Below are positions 56,946 to 64,000 of a DNA stretch of 64,000 nt, one piece after another. The DNA is from Gammaproteobacteria bacterium UBA2679. Lineage in GTDB: Bacteria; Pseudomonadota; Gammaproteobacteria; Pseudomonadales; Oleiphilaceae. The DNA lies in the NCBI GenBank assembly GCA_002354735.1, contig DEMD01000003.1, positions 499,511-563,510 on the forward strand, given 5' to 3'. The notes under the pieces are model-generated. The model saw only the letters and a program-made list of their open reading frames with translations. It searched no databases and was not told where the DNA came from. Each line of letters starts with the position of its first letter. Position 1 is the stretch's first letter. The translations under genes and the position numbers were made by a program.

Positions 56946-57793
56946 CTGGCTTTTACGTGATCATTCAATTCCTGGAAGCTGGGACGAACACTTGAATCGA
57001 GCGTCTTTCTGCCAAATTCAATCGCTATCTGGGGCGCCTGCCCGCCCAGGAAGGCCAGAATACTCATCTTCGTGCATTCATAGGCCTTTATTTCGGCATC
57101 GGCCAGGTGATGAATGGCGCTCGACAGTGGCCCAACGAAGCCATAGGCCGCCAGGATACCTATGAAGGTTCCCACCAGGGCAGCAGCGACGTGCAGGCCC
57201 AGCTCGGCAGGCGGACCGCCAAGCGACTTCATCGTGATGACAATACCAAGTACGGCGGCAACGATACCAAAACCGGGCAGGCCATCCGCGATGGCATGAA
57301 CTGCATCGCCGGGTTTCTCGAGTTCATGCTGCCTTGCGGTGATTTCCATATCGATGAGGCCTTCGAGCTCATGGGCAGCCATGTTGCCAGAGGCGACGAT
57401 ACGAAAATAATCGCAAACGAAGTCTCGCAACTTTGGCTGACTCTGAATCGACGGATATTTATTGAATAGATCGCTCTCATTAGGCTCATCGACATCAGCT
57501 TCGATTGACATGATGCCGGCCTTGCGTGACTTGTCGAAGAGCTCGTACAGCAGCGTCAGGAGATCCAGGTAAAGTTGTCGAGTAAAACGACTACCGACAA
57601 TGACAGTCTTGATCGAGGCGCCGACTGTCTTGATGGTCTTGAATGAATTGGCAATCAGGAAGGCGCCAAGAGCAGCGCCGAAGATGATTACCAACTCAAA
57701 AGGCTGCCACAGGGCAGCAAGCTCCCCGTGTGAGAGCACGTAGCCCCCGAGAACGCTGGCTAAAACAACAATCGATCCGATCAGAAGCAACAT
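56942..57793 (-). CDS. motA: flagellar stator protein MotA
   Basis: This 283-residue protein has four membrane helices (MLLLIGSIVVLASVLGGYVL at the start) and the conserved GFGIVAAVLGIVITM and LVGTFIGILAAYGFVGPLSS segments. With MotB it makes the proton-driven stator. It is divergent from the HDOD gene (80 bases). This is the second stator pair in the window besides MotC/MotD. Confidence 0.95.
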   Translation of the reverse strand: MLLLIGSIVVLASVLGGYVLSHGELAALWQPFELVIIFGAALGAFLIANSFKTIKTVGASIKTVIVGSRFTRQLYLDLLTLLYELFDKSRKAGIMSIEADVDEPNESDLFNKYPSIQSQPKLRDFVCDYFRIVASGNMAAHELEGLIDMEITARQHELEKPGDAVHAIADGLPGFGIVAAVLGIVITMKSLGGPPAELGLHVAAALVGTFIGILAAYGFVGPLSSAIHHLADAEIKAYECTKMSILAFLGGQAPQIAIEFGRKTLDSSVRPSFQELNDHVKAR

Positions 57794-57873
57794 GGCAAAT
57801 TCGTCAGCTTGGGATATGCTTGGATTAGAACAAGTTAAGTAGATGATCGTTTAATTAACAACTGTGTGGAGCG

Positions 57874-59814
57874 TTGTACCTGAACGAAGTCGAGCTAGAG
57901 CACCCTGACCGGGAGCCCGACGCCGAGGCAGCCACGGCTGCCAAACTGGCAAGTACAGTGGCTTCCATGCTTGAGCGACCGCTTCCGGCGGTCACTCATT
58001 CAGGTCGTCTGTTGCATCTTGCGCTGAAGGAAAAGGAGCTGACCTTTGCCCAGATGGCCGAGCATGTGCAAAACGACCCGGTCCTCGCGCTTACCCTCAT
58101 TCGCAATGCCAACCTGTTCATGCGTTCCAAGGAAGCCGCCATTCGGAATATTCCCCAGGCCATCAGCATCATTGGGCTTGAACGTCTGAGCGTGCTGCTG
58201 CAGACCACCGGCACTTACGACTATTCGGAAGATCCTGGGCACAAGAAAACAGCGCTGCTGGAAGCAGCTCTCGGGCGCAGCCTCTGTGCAGCCGAAATGG
58301 CGCGCTTCACCTACACCACCGCAAAGAAGCCTGAAGAAGAGATACGCAACGCCTTCTGGAACACCCTGCTCTGGGCGAGCCCTTATTGGTATCTCTGGCA
58401 CTGGCGCGGCAAGGAGATGCAGGCGGTCTATCAGCAGACACGGATGAAGGGCATGGCACATGTCGATGCGCGCAAACTGGAGCGCAGGATCCTCGGATTC
58501 GAAATCCGTGCGTTCTGGCGCGAAGCTCACAAGCAGATGGCACTGCCAATTCTTGATGCCAACACCCTGTTCGACCATGAGCTCGCGGATATGCGCACGC
58601 TTGCCAAGCTCACTTCAGCGGCCAAGAAAGGGTATGAAAACGATTCGCCGCGCGCCTATATTACCAAGCCTTTGCGACAGTTCAGCAAGCGACCGGGCTT
58701 TACCGAAACCATGCTCAACCTGCTGGTCGAACATGCGAGCATAAGCTGGCACTCAAAGGCTGTGAATCGATGCTTCTTCGCCATGGCAGCACGCTGGAAG
58801 GCGTCGCCTATACTGGGTGTTCGCTGGGCCCATGAGGTCGCTGTACTCAGTGCCAGGCAGCACCCGCTCCGCCACGGCGTAGGCCTGGCTGCTTCGCTAT
58901 TGACGCCCGAGCCGGGTCCGGGTGAGCCACTGTTCGACTGGCCAGAGGCAGCCCCCGCGACTTCTCCAGAGCCAGGGAAGCCATTTCGGCCTCAACCCAC
59001 GCAGGCAAGCGTCGACACACCAGGCAAGCCGCCACACCTCGCGCCCGATGCAGAGCCCTCGGAACCGCCTGCAGTGAAAACAGCCAGACCGGATGTTGCC
59101 GATGACAGTCCGCTCAAAGTGGCCGAGGCTGAGTCCGAGCCTGGACCAGCTACGACAGCATTGAATCAGACGGCAGAGCACGAACCGCAGCGCAAGTCGA
59201 TGCCGACTTCACCCGATCAGTCGCCCATCAAGACCTATGGCATGGCTGATATTCCGCGTCAGCCGCAGCTGCGCAAGGCACCGAACCGCGCCCTTTTCAA
59301 CCAGACCATCCAGGACATGCTCATTAACCCGATGCAGTTCGAGGGTCTTCCGGACCTGATGCAGACCACTATAAGCTGCGTGGTCGACGGCATTGGACTG
59401 GAAGCCTGCCTGGTCAGTCTCATGACGGCCGACCGAACAGCAGTGAAGGCCTTTTTCACCACGCCACTGCCCGCCCGCGAGACGCTGGAAGGTCGACAGC
59501 TGCGTCTCGAGGACTTCCCGCTGTTCTCGAAACTCATGCGGAAACCCGCTTCGATCTGGGTGAGCCCCGAATCCTCGCCACGGATCAAGGCGCATCTCAC
59601 CGAGGAGTTTTCATCGCTGTTCCAGGTGCAGGAATTCTTCGCGAGCTCCTGTTTCGTCGGCACGCGCCCAGTCGGGCTGATTTATGCTGATAATGGCTTC
59701 CAGAGTGGTCCGATGACGACCTTCGAGTACGAAAGTTTCAAAGAGCTCTGTAATGCAACAAGCCAGGTCGTTTACAATCTTGCCCAGCGTGCCCGGTCGA
59801 ACAAGAAGAGCTAG
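57874..59814 (+). CDS. HDOD domain protein with GAF-like C-terminus
   Basis: This 646-residue protein has an N-terminal HDOD domain (LLHLALKEKELTFAQMAEHV, then NDPVLALTLIRNANLFMRSK), a long Pro/Ala/Glu-rich linker (about residues 345-465) and a C-terminal GAF-like region (VVDGIGLEACLVSLMTADRT ... VGTRPVGLIYADNG). HDOD proteins act in signalling and often lack catalytic HD residues. The only start near the N-terminus is TTG at 57874 with GGAG too close; an ATG at 57967 is possible. It is usually found beside motAB in Pseudomonas-type genomes. Its exact role is unknown. Confidence 0.78.
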   Translation: MYLNEVELEHPDREPDAEAATAAKLASTVASMLERPLPAVTHSGRLLHLALKEKELTFAQMAEHVQNDPVLALTLIRNANLFMRSKEAAIRNIPQAISIIGLERLSVLLQTTGTYDYSEDPGHKKTALLEAALGRSLCAAEMARFTYTTAKKPEEEIRNAFWNTLLWASPYWYLWHWRGKEMQAVYQQTRMKGMAHVDARKLERRILGFEIRAFWREAHKQMALPILDANTLFDHELADMRTLAKLTSAAKKGYENDSPRAYITKPLRQFSKRPGFTETMLNLLVEHASISWHSKAVNRCFFAMAARWKASPILGVRWAHEVAVLSARQHPLRHGVGLAASLLTPEPGPGEPLFDWPEAAPATSPEPGKPFRPQPTQASVDTPGKPPHLAPDAEPSEPPAVKTARPDVADDSPLKVAEAESEPGPATTALNQTAEHEPQRKSMPTSPDQSPIKTYGMADIPRQPQLRKAPNRALFNQTIQDMLINPMQFEGLPDLMQTTISCVVDGIGLEACLVSLMTADRTAVKAFFTTPLPARETLEGRQLRLEDFPLFSKLMRKPASIWVSPESSPRIKAHLTEEFSSLFQVQEFFASSCFVGTRPVGLIYADNGFQSGPMTTFEYESFKELCNATSQVVYNLAQRARSNKKS

Positions 59815-59852
59815 ATACCGGTGCCAAGCTTCATGACTCCAGAGGCCCTTCT

Positions 59853-60761
59853 TTGACCCATTCAATCTCATCCCAGACCAGCGAACTCGAACACTGGTCG
59901 CTGCTCATTCAACCGCAGCAGTTGCTCGACTACATGCAGCGACCCACCGAGACACGAGTGCTGGTGGTCGACCTGTCGCCGAAAGCGACCTTTGAGCAGC
60001 AGCATGTGGAAGGTGCCATGTGGCTAGACCCCACGCGGACCAAAACCCACCCGCCGTTCAATGGTAAGCTACCAGAGATTCAGCAGCTTCAATCCATCGC
60101 TGCCGATCTTGACCTCCATCACAACGACCATCTTGTGGTTATGGATGCCGAAGGTGGCGCCTGGGCCGGCCGCTTCGTCTGGCTCATGCTGAGCATTGGC
60201 TTCAGCAATGTGCACGTCGTGGACGGTGGACGCATTGCGTGGGAAGGCCTCGGTCTTCCCATGGTGAACACTGAGTCCGACCCCGCCGCCCCGCCACCCG
60301 CGTCTGTTCGTGGCTCAGTCTTTCTACCCGACGCAAGCTCAGTGGCCGCATCCGCGCCTGCGGTCAGCGTCGACTTATCCACACTGAAGGAACTTGTCGA
60401 AGGTAGCCAGGTGCAAATCTGGGATGCCAGATCTGCAGAGGAGTTTGCCGGCAGGCGTGTCACCGCAAAAAATAACGGACATATAAAAGGCGCCTGTCAT
60501 CTTGAGTGGACGAGCCTGCTCGACCCACGAAACCATTATCGCCTTCGCCCAGATGCCGACTTGAGCAAGCTTCTCACGCAGGCTGGCCTCGACCCCGATC
60601 GTCCAATCGTCACGCATTGCCAGACCCACCATCGCTCAGGCCTGACTTTTCTTGTCGGCCGACAGCTGGGTCTGGATATCAAGGCGTATCCCGGCTCCTG
60701 GTCCGAATGGGGCAACAGCGACAGCACTGGCCATCTCATTGAACAGACAGGAGTAGCCTGA
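59853..60761 (+). CDS. rhdA: thiosulfate sulfurtransferase (rhodanese) RhdA
   Basis: This 302-residue protein has two rhodanese domains. The second carries the active loop CQTHHRSG (catalytic Cys256), the same loop as Azotobacter and Pseudomonas RhdA. It moves sulfur from thiosulfate and may feed cofactor or iron-sulfur assembly. The TTG start at 59853 has AGAGG eight bases upstream. It precedes psd by one base. Confidence 0.92.
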   Translation: MTHSISSQTSELEHWSLLIQPQQLLDYMQRPTETRVLVVDLSPKATFEQQHVEGAMWLDPTRTKTHPPFNGKLPEIQQLQSIAADLDLHHNDHLVVMDAEGGAWAGRFVWLMLSIGFSNVHVVDGGRIAWEGLGLPMVNTESDPAAPPPASVRGSVFLPDASSVAASAPAVSVDLSTLKELVEGSQVQIWDARSAEEFAGRRVTAKNNGHIKGACHLEWTSLLDPRNHYRLRPDADLSKLLTQAGLDPDRPIVTHCQTHHRSGLTFLVGRQLGLDIKAYPGSWSEWGNSDSTGHLIEQTGVA

Positions 60762-60762
60762 C

Positions 60763-61656
60763 ATGGGCAGACGTGACGACATTTTCGTAAAATCCCAGTA
60801 CCTCGTTCCGCAGGGTTCGCTCTCGCGGCTGGCTGGCAAGATTGCAGCGTCGACTGACCCGCGACTGAAAAACGCCTTCATCAAATGGTTTGTGAAGAAG
60901 TACCAGGTCGACATGAGCGAGGCTGCGGAATCTGAGCCCGAAGCCTTTGCAAGCTTCAATGATTTCTTCACACGAGCCCTCAAACCTGGCGCACGTACCA
61001 TCGACTCAGCGAAAGATGCGTTAGTCTCACCTGTTGATGGCGCAGTGTCCCAATTGGGCACCTTGCTCGCAGGTCGTATTCTGCAGGCCAAAGGTCGGAC
61101 CTATAGCGCTCTGGAGCTCTTTGGCGGCGACAGTCTGGCTGCCAGACCGTTTCACGGTGGCGAATTCGCGACGATATATCTGGCACCCAAGGACTATCAT
61201 CGCATTCACATGCCGTGTGACGCGCGCCTGACCAGCATGATCCACGTCCCCGGCCGCCTGTTCTCGGTAAACCCCGCTACGGCTGAAGCCGTTCCAAGTT
61301 TATTCGCGCGTAATGAGCGCGTCATCTGCGTGTTTGATACCGAATTCGGGCCATTTGCGATGGTACTGGTTGGTGCGATGATTGTGGCGAGTATCGCTAC
61401 GACGTGGGCTGGGCTGGTTGGGTCCGGTGATCAGAAACGCACCGGCGCAACCATTACAAGGATCGATTACGAGCCCGATGGCGATAATCCCGCGCCGACT
61501 TTCCTCAAAGGCGAGGAAATGGGGCGCTTCCATCTCGGTTCGACAGTCATCCTGCTGGCACCGCCTGACAGCTTTAAATGGAATGATGCCCTTCACGCTG
61601 GCTCACGCCTCCGACTTGGCGAACGAATCGCCACCTTGAATCCAAAGCGTGGCTAA
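60763..61656 (+). CDS. psd: phosphatidylserine decarboxylase
   Basis: This 297-residue protein has the self-cleavage motif LGST (pyruvoyl-forming Ser260) and the HRIHMPCDARL segment. It makes phosphatidylethanolamine at the inner membrane. It is in an operon with rhdA (one base between), the same order as in Pseudomonas. Its last bases overlap the convergent epmA end by four. Confidence 0.96.
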   Translation: MGRRDDIFVKSQYLVPQGSLSRLAGKIAASTDPRLKNAFIKWFVKKYQVDMSEAAESEPEAFASFNDFFTRALKPGARTIDSAKDALVSPVDGAVSQLGTLLAGRILQAKGRTYSALELFGGDSLAARPFHGGEFATIYLAPKDYHRIHMPCDARLTSMIHVPGRLFSVNPATAEAVPSLFARNERVICVFDTEFGPFAMVLVGAMIVASIATTWAGLVGSGDQKRTGATITRIDYEPDGDNPAPTFLKGEEMGRFHLGSTVILLAPPDSFKWNDALHAGSRLRLGERIATLNPKRG

Positions 61657-62654
61657 CTAACAGAGTTCGAGGCGAAGCTGAGTACCTGATCGATGCGGGA
61701 AAGGCCTAGCAAACGCATCACCAGCCGGTCTACGCCGAGCGCTATGCCGCTACACGGTGGCATGGCCTCCATCGCGGCTACCAGCGAATGGTCCAGGGCC
61801 AGCTCAGGCAACCCCGATCCTCGCCGACGTGCGTTGTCGTCTTCATGACGCTTGCGGAACTCGGCCGTGTCAGTGAGCTCATGGTAGGCATTCGCGATCT
61901 CCAGGCCATAGAGGTACAACTCGAAGCGTTCAGCGACAAGGCGCCCAGCCGCATCGAACCGGGTTCTGGACTGTGAGGCTTGCTCTGCCGGATAACCCTC
62001 GACGATGGCTACAGGGCAGTTGGCCAGTAGCGCTTCTGCCCGACTACTGAACAGCAGGTCGAGCAAGGTCGCAGGCTCTGCCGATTCGACATCATCGTAG
62101 CCACTGACCTGCTGCCTGACAGTAGCTCTCAACGCTTCATCGCTGACCGTAAACGGGTCGACCCCACAGGCATCGATCATGAGCTGCGCGTAGGTAAAGC
62201 GCTTTGGCAAGGCAAACTCGGCTAAGGATGGCCATGGCAGCTCGCTGCCTCTTTCAGCGTGACCAGCGAGTCCTGACAGCAGCGCCAGAGTCTCAGCCAG
62301 CATATCTTCCAGTGCGAAGCCGGGGCGATACCACTCGAGCATGAGAAACTCAGGATTGTGACGCTTGCCACTCTCGTTTGCCCTGAAGGCCTTGCTGAAG
62401 GTGAAGATGGCACCTGAACCCGAACCAAGCAGACGCTTCATATAGGGCTCTGGAGAAGTCAGGAGATACTGGCCGTTGCAAAGGCGCAGACTATTCAGGT
62501 GTACATCGCTGGCCGAGGTGTCTGCCAATACCGGAACGTCGACTTCCAGAATGCCGCGGTCCTTGAAGAAATGGCGCATCTGGTCCAGCACAGCAGCCCT
62601 GGCCCGAAGGACCTCCAGCGCTGCAGTGCTTTGCCAGCGGAGAGGCTGACTCAG
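61653..62654 (-). CDS. epmA: EF-P lysyltransferase EpmA (CTG start)
   Basis: This 333-residue class II aaRS-like enzyme ([44 protein letters not shown]) lacks the tRNA-binding domain. It attaches beta-lysine to EF-P Lys34. The conserved N-terminus ([20 protein letters not shown]) lies upstream of the only near-start GTG (62591) and no ATG precedes it. The CTG at 62654 overlaps the efp stop as CTGA, a 4-base coupling, and an in-frame TAA lies just upstream. I infer a CTG start. Confidence 0.85.
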   Translation of the reverse strand: MSQPLRWQSTAALEVLRARAAVLDQMRHFFKDRGILEVDVPVLADTSASDVHLNSLRLCNGQYLLTSPEPYMKRLLGSGSGAIFTFSKAFRANESGKRHNPEFLMLEWYRPGFALEDMLAETLALLSGLAGHAERGSELPWPSLAEFALPKRFTYAQLMIDACGVDPFTVSDEALRATVRQQVSGYDDVESAEPATLLDLLFSSRAEALLANCPVAIVEGYPAEQASQSRTRFDAAGRLVAERFELYLYGLEIANAYHELTDTAEFRKRHEDDNARRRGSGLPELALDHSLVAAMEAMPPCSGIALGVDRLVMRLLGLSRIDQVLSFASNSVS

Positions 62655-63223
62655 TTTTTAACCCGGTTGACGTAGGCGCCTGTGCGGGTGTCGACCTTGA
62701 TGAAGTCACCCTGATCCACAAACAGCGGCACGCTGACCACCGCATCCGTACTCAGGCGGGCAGGCTTTGTACCGCCCTGTGCGGTATCACCCTTGACCCC
62801 GGGGTCGGTCTCTATGATCTGCAGGTCGACGAAATTTGGCGGTATGACAGAGAGCGGCGCGCCGTTATAGAGCGTTACCGTGTAGACTTCCTGTTCCTTC
62901 AGCCACTTTTTCGTATCGCCGACTGCAGCGGCGTCTGCCCCATGCTGCTCGAACGAGCCATCAGTGAGCATGAAGTGGTAGAATTCACCATCGGTGTAGA
63001 CGTACTCCATCTCAAGATCGATAACGTCGGCGCCTTCGAGCGACTCGCCGGACTTGAAGGTTTTCTCGAGAACACGGCCTGTTTTCAGGTTTCGCAGTCG
63101 AACCCGGTTGAACGCCTGGCCCTTGCCTGGCTTGACGAATTCGTTCTCGATAATCGAACATGGATCGCCATCGAGCATGATCTTCAATCCGGACTTGAAC
63201 TCGTTGGTTGAAAAAGTCGCCAT
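62651..63223 (-). CDS. efp: translation elongation factor P
   Basis: This 190-residue protein has three beta-barrel domains; the modified tip is Lys34 ([10 protein letters not shown]). EF-P relieves ribosome stalling at proline runs. Lys34 together with nearby epmA and epmB shows the beta-lysylated type. The ATG has GAGAG a few bases upstream. It is divergent from epmB and overlaps epmA. Confidence 0.97.
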   Translation of the reverse strand: MATFSTNEFKSGLKIMLDGDPCSIIENEFVKPGKGQAFNRVRLRNLKTGRVLEKTFKSGESLEGADVIDLEMEYVYTDGEFYHFMLTDGSFEQHGADAAAVGDTKKWLKEQEVYTVTLYNGAPLSVIPPNFVDLQIIETDPGVKGDTAQGGTKPARLSTDAVVSVPLFVDQGDFIKVDTRTGAYVNRVKN

Positions 63224-63261
63224 ATACTCTCGCTTACAGTCGTTGTCTCAGGATGTTTATT

Positions 63262-64000
63262 ATGTCGAAAGCCGTGCAGATCCAGGACGCGGGCTCAATC
63301 AAGGCGTCCGGGGAGGCGCGCATCATAGCGCGAAATGTAGCGTTTGGCGATGCCCCGACAGGCTGGCAGGACAGTCTGAAAGACATGTTCACGAGCTATC
63401 GGGAGCTGGCCGCCTACCTCGAACTGCCCCTGACCCACTTCAGTGAGCTCGATGCCGTCGCCCGACAGTTCCCGCTGCGCGTAACCCGTGCCTTCGCTTC
63501 ACGTATACGACCTGGTGATCCCGACGATCCATTGCTGAGGCAGGTCCTTCCCGATATCCGCGAGCTCCAGGTCTCAGCTGCCACGACGACTGACCCACTG
63601 GCCGAAGGCGCCTTTACGACCCAGGCCGGCGTTGTTCAGAAATACCGTCATCGTGCCCTCTTCATTCTCACCGGCGCCTGCGCCATACATTGCCGCTACT
63701 GCTTCAGACGCCATTTTCCCTATGAACAGCATCGCCAGAGCCGTCAGGCGTGGAGCGAGAGAATAGCCAGCCTGGCAGCCGACCCGGAGCTCGAGGAAAT
63801 CATTCTTAGTGGCGGCGATCCGCTGATGCTGGACGATGGAGCCCTGGCCAGCCTGTTTGAGGCCTTGCAGAAGCTACCGGCTCTGCGCAGAATCCGCCTG
63901 CATACTCGCATGCCTAGTGTCTTGCCGGATCGGATAACGCCACAGCTGCTCGAGCTGTTGCGAGCCTGCCCACAGAAAGTCGTCGTCGTCAATCACATCA
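63262..64000 (+). CDS. epmB: EF-P (R)-beta-lysine 2,3-aminomutase EpmB, partial
   Basis: 246 residues are visible; the gene runs past the window end. The radical SAM motif is CAIHCRYCFRR (C140, C144, C147), followed by LSGGDPLML. It converts (S)-lysine to (R)-beta-lysine, which EpmA loads on EF-P. The ATG at 63262 has AGGA upstream; an in-frame ATG at 63253 is an alternative. It is divergent from efp across about 38 bases. Confidence 0.95.
   Translation, partial: MSKAVQIQDAGSIKASGEARIIARNVAFGDAPTGWQDSLKDMFTSYRELAAYLELPLTHFSELDAVARQFPLRVTRAFASRIRPGDPDDPLLRQVLPDIRELQVSAATTTDPLAEGAFTTQAGVVQKYRHRALFILTGACAIHCRYCFRRHFPYEQHRQSRQAWSERIASLAADPELEEIILSGGDPLMLDDGALASLFEALQKLPALRRIRLHTRMPSVLPDRITPQLLELLRACPQKVVVVNHI

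Overview
The window is a gene-dense chromosomal segment of a polarly flagellated gammaproteobacterium, with no tRNA, rRNA, insertion sequence, prophage or CRISPR array seen. It has the Pseudomonas-type flagellar/chemotaxis block (flhA-flhF-fleN-fliA-cheYZAB-motCD-parC-parP-cheW-DUF2802). The housekeeping orders mutL / miaA-hfq-hflX-hflK-hflC-hisZ-purA and psd-rhdA-HDOD-motAB-rsgA-orn-queG are also present. Elongation factor P carries Lys34 and sits with epmA and epmB, so EF-P is probably beta-lysylated, unlike Pseudomonas aeruginosa, which uses Arg32 and EarP. This suggests a marine relative such as the Marinobacter or Pseudohongiella type; the genus cannot be settled from the sequence alone.

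Layout. 1-11136 is an accessory/metabolic stretch: a DUF4398 + OmpA lipoprotein pair (cut by the window start), a TetR regulator divergent from a flavin monooxygenase, a DUF1338 + MATE operon, an M23 peptidase lipoprotein, a HAD phosphatase, a porin + phosphate-binding-like protein operon, an orphan P-II protein and a PNPOx-like protein. 11261-25711 is the flagellar/chemotaxis block, all on the minus strand, preceded by a good sigma-54 promoter match before flhA. 25818-30334 is a diguanylate cyclase whose gene overlaps pqiA-pqiA-pqiB. 31468-39706 is purA-hisZ-hflC-hflK-hflX-hfq-miaA plus an unknown gene with a strong Fur box/promoter. 39791-44043 is an RND efflux pair placed between that unit and mutL. 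46223-55844 holds envelope, tRNA and metabolite-repair genes (DUF2846 lipoprotein, dps, M23 peptidase, amidase, tsaE, nnr, queG, orn, rsgA). 55863-61656 holds motBA, an HDOD protein, rhdA and psd. 61653-64000 holds epmA-efp and the start of divergent epmB.

How it works together. Two stator systems (MotAB and MotCD), the flagellar number/placement pair FleN/FlhF, sigma-28 and a complete Che pathway are encoded here. ParC and ParP are the known polar-positioning partners of chemosensory arrays, and CheA carries four copies of an acidic motif in the linker where such partners could dock. The more unusual observations are a Fur-controlled promoter that appears to drive an unknown gene directly ahead of miaA and hfq, a CTG start codon inferred for epmA, and the translational coupling of a diguanylate cyclase to the Pqi lipid-transport genes. 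No wholly new multi-gene defence or biosynthetic system was recognised.
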